A DNA stretch of 64,000 nt from Legionella sp. W10-070 (lineage in GTDB: Bacteria; Pseudomonadota; Gammaproteobacteria; Legionellales; Legionellaceae), in contig NZ_CAAAJC010000004.1 of NCBI RefSeq assembly GCF_900640175.1, positions 62,001-126,000 on the forward strand, written 5' to 3'. Numbering within the stretch: position 1 is the first letter of the stretch; each line of letters starts with the position of its first letter. Under the pieces are notes generated by a model, which was not told the DNA's origin, did not search any database, and saw nothing but the letters and a program-made list of their open reading frames with translations. Shown piece by piece: positions 1-8,975 of this stretch. The position numbers and the translations under genes are program-made.

Positions 1-267
1 TAGTCCTATTCTTTCACCGGGTTTAATTTCAAACGAAACATCCTTAAGCGCCCAGAAATAACCTGGCGGAAGATCAAGGGTTTGTTCCCTGGAAACAACA
101 TGATGAGCCGAATTAGTCGTATCTTCTTCTATTCCGATTTCTTTCTTTAATTTTAAAAAAGACCTGGCTTGTTTTATCATCTTCTCATACAAGGTACCGC
201 CATAAGTCGCACGGGTACCCAACCGATATAACTTGCACAAATTATCAGCTTTTATTATCCAATTCAT
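1..267 (-). CDS. wzt: O-antigen ABC transporter ATPase, N-terminal part (Wzt-like)
   Basis: Only the first 89 codons lie in the window; the gene runs off the left edge before the Walker A loop. The visible part starts MNWIIKADNLCKLYRLGTRA and reaches FWALKDVSFEIKPGERIGL, the strand that normally precedes the P-loop in polysaccharide and teichoic-acid export ATPases. The start is the ATG at 267-265, which overlaps the stop of the upstream permease by four bases (ATGA), so the two are translationally coupled. The predicted role is to power export of lipid-linked O-antigen across the inner membrane together with that permease. The pairing and the N-terminal pattern support the family; the catalytic motifs cannot be seen here. 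Confidence 0.8.
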   Translation of the reverse strand, partial: MNWIIKADNLCKLYRLGTRATYGGTLYEKMIKQARSFLKLKKEIGIEEDTTNSAHHVVSREQTLDLPPGYFWALKDVSFEIKPGERIGL

Positions 268-1100
268 ATTGCGTCTACTAATGATTGTTCATGCTTTCTA
301 AAAAAACAAAAGCCTAAAATGAACACTGTTACTGCAGCAATTAACCCGAAAGAAAATTGCTCAAAACTCGGCCACTCACCTTTTAGAGCGTATCGATAAG
401 AAGAAATAATCATGCTCATAGGATTAAATTCATACCAATAACGTAACCAATGCGGAGAAGCTGAAACAGGATACATGATAGGATTTGCAAAATAATATAA
501 TTGCAGTGCCAAAGGCACAAAAAGCTTAACATCTCTATATCGAGTGCTTAAAGGTGCCAGAAGAAGTCCTAATCCCATGGCAAACATAGCCTGTGTAGCC
601 AGTAAAATAGGAAACAGAACAAAAAGATGATAATGAAGTCGATGATAAAATAAAGCACAAATTATTACTAAGCCAAAACCTACAAGATAATCAACAGCAG
701 ATGACAGCGTATACGAACCACCCAATAATAGTCTGGGAAAATAGATTTTTGAAACGAGCCCAGCATTACCCTCTACTGAACCCATTGTAAGATTTATCAT
801 CCCCATAAAAGCATACCATGGTATGATAGCAACTAAATAAAAAAGCAGATAGGGCAATCCATCGGATGGTATTTTAATCATTACACCAAAAACAAAAGTA
901 AAAACACCTACTGTAATGATTGGAGATATTACAATCCAACCGAACCCCAAAACTGTTTGTGAATAACGAACTTTAATATCTCTGGCAGTAAATACCCAGA
1001 GCAATATGCGATAGTGCCACAAGTCTTTTAAATAAGTGCTTAATGGTTGCATATCACCTGCTCGAACCACTGTTTCTTTCAATATTCTTTCCGAACTCAT
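264..1100 (-). CDS. wzm: O-antigen ABC transporter permease (Wzm-like, ABC-2 family)
   Basis: A 278-residue polytopic membrane protein with about six hydrophobic segments and the typical ABC-2 polysaccharide exporter opening, in which LLWVFTARDIKVRYSQTVLG lies just before the first membrane span. Length matches the Wzm family. It precedes the ATPase gene with a four-base ATGA overlap. It follows the sugar-synthesis operon by only 20 bases, suggesting that export and nonulosonate synthesis are co-transcribed. The likely substrate is the lipid-linked O-chain made by this locus. Substrate identity is inferred from context. Confidence 0.9.
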   Translation of the reverse strand: MSSERILKETVVRAGDMQPLSTYLKDLWHYRILLWVFTARDIKVRYSQTVLGFGWIVISPIITVGVFTFVFGVMIKIPSDGLPYLLFYLVAIIPWYAFMGMINLTMGSVEGNAGLVSKIYFPRLLLGGSYTLSSAVDYLVGFGLVIICALFYHRLHYHLFVLFPILLATQAMFAMGLGLLLAPLSTRYRDVKLFVPLALQLYYFANPIMYPVSASPHWLRYWYEFNPMSMIISSYRYALKGEWPSFEQFSFGLIAAVTVFILGFCFFRKHEQSLVDAI

Positions 1101-1120
1101 AATTGCTATATTACCTATTA

Positions 1121-2620
1121 TTAAGTTGCTTCAGTTAGCGATTTACTACTCTCGAGAATAGATGTCAAACATTGAATTACCCTGTCAATGTCTGTAGAAC
1201 TGAGATTTGAACCTGAAGGTAAACAAAGTCCTTGCTCAAAAAGATAATCAGAGACACTGAACGATTCCGCGTGAGGATAATAAGTCGCACCAGAAAACAG
1301 AGGCTGTCTATGCATAGGTTTCCAGGTTCTTCTTGCTTCAATACGGTATTCACTTAATTTTTTAATGACAGTGACCGGATCTGCTGTACTGGATTGTGGA
1401 TCAATTAACATCGTTGATAGCCAATGCGTACTTCTTCCCTGTTTAATTTCAGGCATCATTTCTACCGCTCTATGCTGCCCTAATACTTCTTTATAACGAT
1501 TATAAATAGCTATCCGGGAAGCAACTCTTTTTTCCAGTACTCGTAATTGACCTCGTCCTATTCCCGCTAATACATTACTCATGCGGTAATTATAACCAAT
1601 TACACTATGTTCATAATGATAAGCTGGATCCCGTGCTTGAGTTGATAAAAATCTTGCACGTTCGATTAATGACTCATCATTCGACACCAGCATACCTCCA
1701 CCCGATGTCGTAATGATTTTATTTCCATTGAATGAAAAAACCCCGAGTTTTCCAAAAGTCCCACTGGCTTGATTATTGTAAGTCGCCCCCAGTGATTCAG
1801 CGGCATCCTCAATAATAGGAACCCCATAGTGATCACATAATTGACATAATGCTTCATAGTTAGCGCTTTGCCCATACAAGTTAACAATGATTACTGCCTT
1901 GGGTAACCGGTTTGTGGCAGCCGCTTCTTTAAGCGCACGCTCTAAAGCCACGGGCGACATATTCCATGTATCTGGATCAGAATCAATAAAAACAGGGGTT
2001 GCTCCTTGATAAAGGACTGGATTCACTGTAGCGACAAAGGTAAAGCTGGAGACAAATACGGTATCAGCTGCTTTAACCCCAAGTAATACCAAAGCAAGAT
2101 GAATTGCTGCTGTTCCTGAGCTTAAGGCAACAGCGGCCTTTACATTGACATATTCAGCAATTTCTTTTTCAAAAGCATCTACATTTGGCCCTAAAGGAGC
2201 CACCCAATTACTAGTAAACGCTTCCTGGACATATTGTTGTTCATGTTCACCAATGTGGGGGGTTGATAATAGAATATTAGAAGATAATTCTCGGCGATGA
2301 ATTAATCGGGTTGGCTTTCCATTCTTATCAACAAGTGGAATATGATCTAACTCATATTTCTCCATGAGGTGAAAAGCTTCCTGTATTGTTCCTGATTGAG
2401 GTAGCGACTTTGAGGAAAGGCTAGGTAATTCTGCCAGAGTAGTCTCTAAGGGATATTCTTTGAGCAACAATCGCCGGACATCACCATCCGTTACCGTTCT
2501 CACAAGACGATCATTATCGTCAACTAATAGCAGAACACCCTGAGCAGTTTCATCCAGCTTACCAAGCGTCTGCTTTAATGTATAATTCTTTTTAACAAAT
2601 AATGTCTCTATATTTAACAT
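1121..2620 (-). CDS. CBS-domain fused DegT/DnrJ/EryC1 sugar aminotransferase (LegC-type)
   Basis: The 499-residue protein has two parts. Residues 1 to about 115 form a CBS pair (LVDDNDRLVRTVTDGDVRRLL and the second unit HIPLVDKNGKPTRLIHRREL). Residues 120 to 490 are a PLP-dependent sugar aminotransferase, with the expected SSGTAAIHLAL loop, EDAAESLGA and the PLP lysine in FNGNKIITTSGGGML. In the legionaminic pathway this family (LegC) aminates C4 of a 4-keto-6-deoxy nucleotide sugar, and the downstream neuD, neuC, neuB and neuA type genes match that route. In the Campylobacter pathway the CBS pair is attached to the PtmE nucleotidyltransferase, so its fusion to the aminotransferase is unusual. 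It starts nine bases after the acetyltransferase stop. Confidence 0.85.
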   Translation of the reverse strand: MLNIETLFVKKNYTLKQTLGKLDETAQGVLLLVDDNDRLVRTVTDGDVRRLLLKEYPLETTLAELPSLSSKSLPQSGTIQEAFHLMEKYELDHIPLVDKNGKPTRLIHRRELSSNILLSTPHIGEHEQQYVQEAFTSNWVAPLGPNVDAFEKEIAEYVNVKAAVALSSGTAAIHLALVLLGVKAADTVFVSSFTFVATVNPVLYQGATPVFIDSDPDTWNMSPVALERALKEAAATNRLPKAVIIVNLYGQSANYEALCQLCDHYGVPIIEDAAESLGATYNNQASGTFGKLGVFSFNGNKIITTSGGGMLVSNDESLIERARFLSTQARDPAYHYEHSVIGYNYRMSNVLAGIGRGQLRVLEKRVASRIAIYNRYKEVLGQHRAVEMMPEIKQGRSTHWLSTMLIDPQSSTADPVTVIKKLSEYRIEARRTWKPMHRQPLFSGATYYPHAESFSVSDYLFEQGLCLPSGSNLSSTDIDRVIQCLTSILESSKSLTEAT

Positions 2621-2629
2621 TGTTCTTCC

Positions 2630-3241
2630 TCAAACTGCTGGAACGCCCTTGACTATTTCGTTTGCTTCTACATCCCGAATAACTACGGCACCCGCAGCAA
2701 CAGTGGCTCCATCGCCTATCCTGACACCTGGCAAGACGACTGCTCCGGCTCCAATCAAAACCCTGTCACCAATGACAACATTGCCTCCAAGTGTGCTATT
2801 AGGAGCAATATGCGAATAGGAACCAATCTTGACTTCATGATCAACTACAGCACTATGGTTTATTATGCAACCTTCCCCGATACTACTCTCAGGCGCCAAA
2901 ATTGCATTTGCTGCTATGAAAGTTCCTGAGGCTATCTCCGCAGTTTTGGCTATTACAGCTGTTGGATGGATAATAGTAAGTAAGGAAGCACTTTTCGATA
3001 AGCTACGATAAATTTTCTCACGCACCAGATTATTACCAATTGCCACATGAACATTCGTGTTAATAGCATCCAATGAATGAGGAGCTGCCTTGACAACATA
3101 TCCAGCCACTGCTTTGCCTGTCAACAAAGGATTGTTGTCATAAAGCTTAACTTTATAGTGCTTTCCAGAAAGTTCAAATGCATCAAGCACAACCTTGCAA
3201 TGCCCTCCTCCTCCTAATATTACTAATTCACTAGTATGCAT
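2630..3241 (-). CDS. Sugar O/N-acetyltransferase (NeuD/PglD/LegH-like)
   Basis: A 203-residue member of the NeuD/PglD group. It has an N-terminal Rossmann-like part ([17 protein letters not shown]) followed by a left-handed beta-helix of hexapeptide repeats ([40 protein letters not shown]). The conserved His in the NHSAVVDHE segment is the expected general base. In this operon it probably N-acetylates the 4-amino group made by the adjacent aminotransferase (LegH role), giving a diacetamido nucleotide sugar. It overlaps the epimerase gene by 11 bases. O-acetylation of the finished nonulosonate is an alternative role for NeuD-like proteins, so the exact step is inferred. Confidence 0.8.
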   Translation of the reverse strand: MHTSELVILGGGGHCKVVLDAFELSGKHYKVKLYDNNPLLTGKAVAGYVVKAAPHSLDAINTNVHVAIGNNLVREKIYRSLSKSASLLTIIHPTAVIAKTAEIASGTFIAANAILAPESSIGEGCIINHSAVVDHEVKIGSYSHIAPNSTLGGNVVIGDRVLIGAGAVVLPGVRIGDGATVAAGAVVIRDVEANEIVKGVPAV

Positions 3242-4361
3242 TACATTTACTCAATATATCAGGATCTAAAGAGACAGTTCTCAGTAGATTGTAACAGCGC
3301 TCACTCGTCTGGCCATCGCCATAAAAATTACTGCATGCTATTTTTTTTGTCGATAAGACCTTTTTGAGTCCAAATAGAATCGATTCAACATCTGTTGCCA
3401 CATCAATTACATTATCTCCTCGTTCACGTAATTGCTGTCTACTGCCTACATTAATAACAAGCAAATTATAAGAAGCCGCTTCGATAATGCCACTACTGGA
3501 ATTTCCTAACATCACATCTACATTAGCTAAACAATCCAGGTAATCTTGCCTTTGCATATGTTTAATAATACGAATATCAGCATGCCCTTGATAATCGTTG
3601 AGAGCATTCCGAATAAAATGGCCGCCAGCATCAGAATTTGGTTCGAGAATTATCAATTGTAATTCTAATTGCAAAGCAGCAAAAATAATGTTCTCAAACT
3701 GAGATTTCACCTCGTAATATTCTTGCACTACCGGATGAAAAACGAGTAAAGCAAACTGCCTGCAAGGATCCAGGTTGTATTGTCTACAGAAGTGATTTCG
3801 ATCACAAGGTTTATAGCTGGCAATTTCATCCAGGCCAGGAGCCCCCACCAGGAAAACAGTGCTTTCCTTTTCTCCCATCTTAATCAATCGCTGATAAGCT
3901 GCTTGTGTTGCTACGAAATGATAATGGGATAATTTGGAGACAGCATGACGAATCATTTCATCAACAGTTCCCGAACGTTCACCACCATGAATGTGAACGA
4001 TAGGAATATTTAAATGAACAGCCGCCAAAGCACCGGCTAGCATTTCACCTCTATCGCCTAACAATAGAACAATATCGGGCCGTTGCTGTTCAAACAGTTC
4101 CGTCATTGCAATAAGCCCATAGCCTATAGACTTGGCCATTGTTGAATGAGTCGCTGTGTCTACATCAATAGGAATTTGTCCACAGATATTAAAGCCATCA
4201 GCAATTATTTCATTGATAGTATTACCATACAAAGACGACAGATGCATGCCTGTGACACAAATAGATAAATCTATATCAGAGGCAGCTTCTAGCCGCTTAA
4301 GCACAGCACGCATTAATCCATAGTCAGCACGTGTGCCTGACACATAGCAAATTTTTCTCAT
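3231..4361 (-). CDS. neuC: Hydrolysing UDP-sugar 2-epimerase (NeuC/LegG-like)
   Basis: A 376-residue GT-B fold epimerase of the NeuC family. It opens with [20 protein letters not shown] and carries [35 protein letters not shown] and [13 protein letters not shown], the conserved substrate and UDP-contact regions. NeuC-type enzymes invert C2 of a UDP-HexNAc and release the free mannosamine sugar; in legionaminic synthesis LegG yields 2,4-diacetamido-2,4,6-trideoxymannose. The ATG shares its A with the upstream neuB stop (TAATG). The neighbouring LegC-like and NeuD-like genes favour the diamino sugar substrate over plain UDP-GlcNAc. Confidence 0.88.
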   Translation of the reverse strand: MRKICYVSGTRADYGLMRAVLKRLEAASDIDLSICVTGMHLSSLYGNTINEIIADGFNICGQIPIDVDTATHSTMAKSIGYGLIAMTELFEQQRPDIVLLLGDRGEMLAGALAAVHLNIPIVHIHGGERSGTVDEMIRHAVSKLSHYHFVATQAAYQRLIKMGEKESTVFLVGAPGLDEIASYKPCDRNHFCRQYNLDPCRQFALLVFHPVVQEYYEVKSQFENIIFAALQLELQLIILEPNSDAGGHFIRNALNDYQGHADIRIIKHMQRQDYLDCLANVDVMLGNSSSGIIEAASYNLLVINVGSRQQLRERGDNVIDVATDVESILFGLKKVLSTKKIACSNFYGDGQTSERCYNLLRTVSLDPDILSKCNAY

Positions 4362-5380
4362 TACGCCTCAATATGTTCCCATTGTAAAGTGCTACCAGCA
4401 TTTAGATTAACCGTTAGTCGTTTACCGATTACTTCATGGAGTTTTGCAGGGTTAATCCCAGTTCCAGGACGAAGTAAAATCAGGTCGTCTTTAGTCAATC
4501 GTGTCCCTTGAGGCAATTCATATTTTAAAGCTACGCTTCTACGCACCAAATCCCGAATGGGAAGTTCGTTTTGCGTAGGTTGCTTTAAGCCTTCTCCCAA
4601 AGCAGATTCTGCATCTCGAATCTCTTTAACCATCTTTAAAAATTCTTCAGGAACCATCGAAGCTGCGTGATCAGGTCCAGGCAAAGATTGGTCAAGAGTA
4701 AAGTGTTTTTCAATTATCTTTGCCCCCATAGCAGTCGCCATAAGCGGAACCAAAATGCCTAAGGTATGATCTGAATAGCCTACAGGAAGGCTAAACTCAT
4801 TTGCCAGCGTTTGCATTGCTTTCAAATTTACATCTCTGTAAGCAGCTGGGTAGTTCGAGGTACAATGAAGTAAAGTCAACTTATTTTTTAATTCGGCACC
4901 ATAAAAAGGTTGTATTGTATCAACAGCCGCCTTGACTTCCCTTAAATCACTCATTCCAGTAGACATAATAAGCGGCAAGCTTGTTTTTGCAAGATATTCT
5001 AAAAAAGGTAAATTGGTAATTTCACCTGATGGAATTTTTAGACGGCGGACTCCTAAAGAAATTAAAAAATCAACAGACTCTTCATCAAAAGCCGTGGACA
5101 TGAATTCAATACCTAATGAATCGGCTAACTCAACCAATATACAATGATCGTCTTCAGAAATTTCCAAAGCCTTAAGCATATCGTATTGAGTTGAATGCAC
5201 TGAATTTCTTTTTTGATATTGTGCTTGTTCTGCTGTCTTGTTAACTAAGGAGTCAGCCTTAAATGTTTGAAACTTAACTGCATTAGCCCCTGTTTCCTTC
5301 GCTGCATGGATTAATTCCTTGGCTAGATTAATATCACCATTATGATTAACACCTGCCTCAGCAATTATAAAACAACTCAT
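4361..5380 (-). CDS. neuB: Nonulosonate (legionaminate/sialate-type) synthase NeuB
   Basis: 339 residues from the chosen ATG at 5380, which overlaps the neuA stop as ATGA and has an AGAGG-like ribosome site inside the neuA end. A longer frame exists but would begin inside neuA. The N-terminal TIM barrel carries FIIAEAGVNHNGD, NAVKFQTFKAD, STAFDEESVDFL, KIPSGEITNLPFL, LLHCTSNYPA and YSDHTLGI; the C-terminal 60 residues form the SAF (antifreeze-like) domain. The enzyme condenses phosphoenolpyruvate with a mannosamine-type sugar to form a nine-carbon acid. Operon context points to legionaminic rather than N-acetylneuraminic acid. Confidence 0.92.
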   Translation of the reverse strand: MSCFIIAEAGVNHNGDINLAKELIHAAKETGANAVKFQTFKADSLVNKTAEQAQYQKRNSVHSTQYDMLKALEISEDDHCILVELADSLGIEFMSTAFDEESVDFLISLGVRRLKIPSGEITNLPFLEYLAKTSLPLIMSTGMSDLREVKAAVDTIQPFYGAELKNKLTLLHCTSNYPAAYRDVNLKAMQTLANEFSLPVGYSDHTLGILVPLMATAMGAKIIEKHFTLDQSLPGPDHAASMVPEEFLKMVKEIRDAESALGEGLKQPTQNELPIRDLVRRSVALKYELPQGTRLTKDDLILLRPGTGINPAKLHEVIGKRLTVNLNAGSTLQWEHIEA

Positions 5381-6066
5381 GTCACTACCTCTTCTTCCTT
5401 TAATTCCATTAGTTTTTCGGCTAAAGCCCAATCCAGGGGAGTATCGATATCAATAGCTTCACGAGGATCTTCAATAAGCAACGCTTTGGTTGGTTCACTA
5501 TAAAGGCTATTATTTAGCAGGATTTGCTGGGTACTTGCTAAATAGATAGAACCATTTAGTTGGTAAAGGGTTGAATCAGATAAATCCCATGCTTGACTAC
5601 TGGGAATTAAATTACCTTGCCTATCTATTATTTTAAACCAGGCAGGTTTTACTGCTGATATATGAACAGAAACAACACTATTACTATTTTTTTTGTGCAA
5701 TTCAACTGCTTTCACAATAGAATTCGGAGAACGAAAAGGAGATGTCGGCTGTAACAAAAGGACGCTATCAAAAAACCTGTTTTGAGCCTCGTAACGTCTG
5801 ATGGTATCCACAACAGCATGGATCACATCTGATAAATCATCGGCAAGGTTTTTTGGCCGTAACCACGGAACAGATGCTCCGTATTTTAAAGCTGTCTCCG
5901 CAATATTCGGACAATCTGTAGAAACCAAAATCTCATCACAAATTAAAGATTGTTGTGCGGCACGAATGGTATGCGCAATCAGTGGAAGACCTGCAAGGAG
6001 CTTTGTATTCTTGCCAGGTACCCTCTTGGAACCAGCACGCGCAGGAATAATTGCTAAAATTTTCAT
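5377..6066 (-). CDS. neuA: CMP-nonulosonate cytidylyltransferase NeuA/LegF
   Basis: 229 residues, the normal length for the cytidylyltransferase-only form. The N-terminal nucleotide-binding signature IIPARAGSKRVPGKNTK is intact, as are LLQPTSPFR and the C-terminal DIDTPLDWALAE that carries the metal-binding acidic residues. The enzyme activates the nonulosonic acid with CTP to CMP-sugar, the donor used by the glycosyltransferase building the O-chain. The stop overlaps the start of neuB, and the gene lies nine bases after hisH. The fused hydrolase domain of some NeuA proteins is absent. Confidence 0.92.
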   Translation of the reverse strand: MKILAIIPARAGSKRVPGKNTKLLAGLPLIAHTIRAAQQSLICDEILVSTDCPNIAETALKYGASVPWLRPKNLADDLSDVIHAVVDTIRRYEAQNRFFDSVLLLQPTSPFRSPNSIVKAVELHKKNSNSVVSVHISAVKPAWFKIIDRQGNLIPSSQAWDLSDSTLYQLNGSIYLASTQQILLNNSLYSEPTKALLIEDPREAIDIDTPLDWALAEKLMELKEEEVVT

Positions 6067-6074
6067 TTACTATC

Positions 6075-6716
6075 CTAGAGCTTCATAAACTGTTGGATTA
6101 CCTTTAATCCAACTTCTCCACTTTTTTCTGGATGGAATTGACAACCATAAATATTTTCATGCCGAATAACGGCGCTAATAGCCTGGCCATTATAATAAGT
6201 ATCAGCAAGCCGCTTAGCTGGATTTTTTGGTACCGCCATATAAGAATGGACAAAATAAACTGAAGAGGCTTGAGACAAATCATTTAAAATGGAATCAGTC
6301 CAGCTTCCACCATGCTCTGTTGGATACAATTCATTCCAACCAATATGAGGAATCTTATGAGGCTCTCCATTTACTCCCTGGGCAGGGATTGAAGTAACCT
6401 CCCCTTCAATTAAATTCAAACCAGAATGAGCACCAAATTCATTACTTGTGCTTAACAACATTTGCATCCCCAGGCAAATCCCTAAAAAAGGCTTGCCTTG
6501 ACTTACGAACCCCCCTATTGGCTGAATAAAATCAAGCTCCCGTAAACCTTTCATTCCATCAGCAAAAGCGCCAACACCAGGTAAAATTAATCTATCAGCA
6601 GAGCATATATCTTCAGGAGTCTTAGCAAAATGAACCTTAATATCGAAATGGCTGAAAGCACGTGCCACACTGAGCAAATTACCAACACCATAATCTATAA
6701 TTGAAACTGAGCTCAT
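6075..6716 (-). CDS. Glutamine amidotransferase subunit, HisH-like, of sugar amidination module
   Basis: A 213-residue class I glutamine amidotransferase. The triad is visible: Cys in KPFLGICLGMQML, and His and Glu in YGCQFHPEKSG near the C terminus. The ATG overlaps the HisF-like stop by four bases. In histidine synthesis HisH feeds ammonia to HisF. Here the pair sits with a WbpG-like enzyme inside a nonulosonate operon, the arrangement known from Pseudomonas O-antigen loci that make acetamidino sugars. The inferred role is ammonia supply for amidination. A primary role in histidine synthesis is unlikely because no other his gene is nearby. Confidence 0.85.
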   Translation of the reverse strand: MSSVSIIDYGVGNLLSVARAFSHFDIKVHFAKTPEDICSADRLILPGVGAFADGMKGLRELDFIQPIGGFVSQGKPFLGICLGMQMLLSTSNEFGAHSGLNLIEGEVTSIPAQGVNGEPHKIPHIGWNELYPTEHGGSWTDSILNDLSQASSVYFVHSYMAVPKNPAKRLADTYYNGQAISAVIRHENIYGCQFHPEKSGEVGLKVIQQFMKL

Positions 6717-7474
6717 AGCTTCCTCACATGAATATTGTTGTCCAATGCTATTTGTCTTACCTCGGCAAAAGTGCTTCGCTTATAATGAAGTAAGTCAGCC
6801 ATAGCAATAGCATCTGCATGGCCAGTGAGCACTGCAGGCAGTAAGTCTTCCGCCTTTCCCATGCCACCGCTTGCTATAATGGGAATGCTTACCGCATCTG
6901 AAACCTGTCTTATTAGCTCAAGATCAAAACCCTTACGAGTACCTTCTTGATCAATTGAAGTCAGCAAGATTTCTCCAGCACCGAATTCTTCTCCATTTCT
7001 TGCCCAATCAATCACATCCATACCGGTATGTTCCCGGCCATTATCTGTCATTACCTCCCAACGTCCGCTGGAAAGTCGCTTGGCTTCAATGGACAATACC
7101 ATGCATTGTGAACCAAAACGGCGAGAAATTTCAGTAATTAGTGAAGGATTCTTCGTTGCAGCAGTATTGACAGCAACCTTATCGGCACCACAGCGAAGCA
7201 ACTGCTTCGCATCATCAATACTACGAATACCCCCACCAACAGTGATGGGGATAAAAACATTCTCTGCTGTCTTTTTAACAATATCGGATAAATTATTACG
7301 TCCGTACAGGCTTGCAACGGTATCCATGTAAATAAGTTCATCTGCACCCGTAGCATAGTAGTGCATGGCAAATTCATTTGGATTTCCTACAACCCTTAAG
7401 CCCTCTAGATGCACTCCTTTAATCAGATTGGGGCCTTTAATATCCAGGCGTGCTATCAAGCGGATATTACTCAT
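6713..7474 (-). CDS. HisF-like ammonia-channel subunit of sugar amidination module
   Basis: A 253-residue TIM barrel related to the imidazole glycerol phosphate synthase cyclase. It keeps VGGGIRSIDDAKQLLRCGAD and IPIIASGGMG phosphate-binding loops, but its N terminus reads IARLDIKGPNLIKGVHLEG instead of the cyclase IPCLDVKDG pattern, which marks the O-antigen HisF2 type. It overlaps both neighbours by four bases (ATGA on each side). It probably forms the channel through which ammonia from the HisH-like subunit reaches the WbpG-like ATP-pyrophosphatase. The assignment as a secondary HisF rests on sequence divergence and operon position. Confidence 0.85.
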   Translation of the reverse strand: MSNIRLIARLDIKGPNLIKGVHLEGLRVVGNPNEFAMHYYATGADELIYMDTVASLYGRNNLSDIVKKTAENVFIPITVGGGIRSIDDAKQLLRCGADKVAVNTAATKNPSLITEISRRFGSQCMVLSIEAKRLSSGRWEVMTDNGREHTGMDVIDWARNGEEFGAGEILLTSIDQEGTRKGFDLELIRQVSDAVSIPIIASGGMGKAEDLLPAVLTGHADAIAMADLLHYKRSTFAEVRQIALDNNIHVRKL

Positions 7475-8820
7475 ACTTTCTCCAAGTAATCAGCTTCAGT
7501 TTTTGCAAGGTTAGTTACTTGATGACGCAACATCCATTGCCCATCTTCATATTTCCAAAGATGAGGTGATCTGAAAGTATCAGTAAGTGCCATAAAATAA
7601 GCTCTATCCATAATAGGCTGCTCAAATAGCTTGGAAGCAACAGGAAAATCTTTAGGATTAATGCTTAAATACTTGAAAATTTCTTCAGCGAAGCGCTCAG
7701 GAAACTCCGTGTCAAAACGTTTAACAAGCGCCACGCCTTCCTCACGAGTAATGTCACCAGAACGGATTTCCTGAGAAGCATCATAGGTCGCCCGACCAAT
7801 CCCAAATTTGGTCAACGTAGTGAAGTAATGAAAATCATCAATTTTATCATCAATACTGTTATATTTGCTGTAAGTTCCTGGCGTTCTTTCAGGTGAAGCC
7901 TCAAAACCACCATGCTCAACTGAATAATAATAACAACTTTGTGGATGCCATTTGAGATAATAACCTAAATAATGAACCTCAATTTCTTGCTCTTCAATCT
8001 GTTGTGGATCAGCAGGCAGGTAAGCATCAAGGTCACTCTCTGTAAGCCCGAAACTATTTTTTAAATCATATACGGAGGTGCCCCCTAAAAATATTTTACT
8101 TTTATCCTCAGCAGTAAAGTAACGCCAATCTCGCTTGGCTGATTCCGTATCACCTATCGGGTTACCATACTCAGCTTCATTTTCTCCATAAACAACAAGC
8201 TTGATTTTATGCAACAAAGCCATCTTTGGGGCGTAGGCTTTCTGTCCTATCATAAAGGGTTGAAAAGGATGAAATAAATTTTCCACTGCCAAACGGGTTA
8301 ATAACCGATGAACACGACCGTTGGGGGTAAACAAATGGTTATCAAAGCCTGCGTGAATCCAGGACTGAAAATTGCGCCAACCCCATGGAGTATACATATG
8401 AGGTGCCCATGTGACCGTCAATGGATGCATGCCATACTTATATTTCAATACATGCGCAGCATAAAAACTATCCTTACCGCCTGAACCAGGAACAACACAG
8501 TCATAAGAGCCATCCTTGCTTCTAAAGCGGTCACATAGCTCACGTAACTGCTGATCTCTATCTTCCCAATTAATAGTTTGCCGCTTACGTTCTGCAACTC
8601 GGCAAGCATCACAAATGCCTTGTTCATCAAAATGAATAGTCTTCTTTTGCGATTCTTTTTTGTGCTCATATTCTACTGCAGAGTTAGGTCTTTGATTGGA
8701 GATAACACAGCTTCTACAAAACTCTACATTAAGAGGCAAACCATACTTGGTTCCTAATTTATCCGGGTTTTGCATAAAATTATCGAGCGCTATAGGCTGT
8801 GGAGATAAAATTCTTTCCAT
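7471..8820 (-). CDS. wbpG: N-acetyl sugar amidotransferase (WbpG/PseA-like)
   Basis: 449 residues. The ATP-pyrophosphatase PP-loop is visible as VPGSGGKDSFYAAHVL near residue 120, after a cysteine cluster (CRSCVISNQRPNS and ICDACRVAERK) that probably binds zinc. This family uses ATP and ammonia to turn an N-acetyl group into an acetamidino group. Poly-legionaminic O-chain of Legionella is known to carry a 5-acetamidino group, so the gene with its HisH and HisF partners fits that modification. It is the first gene of the minus-strand operon; the divergent methyltransferase starts about 150 bases away, so the promoter should lie in that gap. Confidence 0.87.
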   Translation of the reverse strand: MERILSPQPIALDNFMQNPDKLGTKYGLPLNVEFCRSCVISNQRPNSAVEYEHKKESQKKTIHFDEQGICDACRVAERKRQTINWEDRDQQLRELCDRFRSKDGSYDCVVPGSGGKDSFYAAHVLKYKYGMHPLTVTWAPHMYTPWGWRNFQSWIHAGFDNHLFTPNGRVHRLLTRLAVENLFHPFQPFMIGQKAYAPKMALLHKIKLVVYGENEAEYGNPIGDTESAKRDWRYFTAEDKSKIFLGGTSVYDLKNSFGLTESDLDAYLPADPQQIEEQEIEVHYLGYYLKWHPQSCYYYSVEHGGFEASPERTPGTYSKYNSIDDKIDDFHYFTTLTKFGIGRATYDASQEIRSGDITREEGVALVKRFDTEFPERFAEEIFKYLSINPKDFPVASKLFEQPIMDRAYFMALTDTFRSPHLWKYEDGQWMLRHQVTNLAKTEADYLEKV

Positions 8821-8975
8821 TGCGTGTGACCTTCTTCTTGTAAATTGGCTAATGTAACATAACCTCCTTGCTTATTAAATAGAAGTAGCCTATCCAATAT
8901 AGATTACAAAGAATAGTCGCATAATAAGGTCAATTGGGGATATACTTTCCCAATGTTTATAAGTTGGAAGACTGC

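Noticed and set aside
1666-1887. Short frame on the same strand inside the aminotransferase gene
   Set aside because: It is an out-of-frame shadow of a well-supported gene.
6075-7474. Histidine biosynthesis hisH and hisF
   Set aside because: No other his gene is near, the HisF N terminus diverges from cyclases, and the WbpG-like partner fits sugar amidination.
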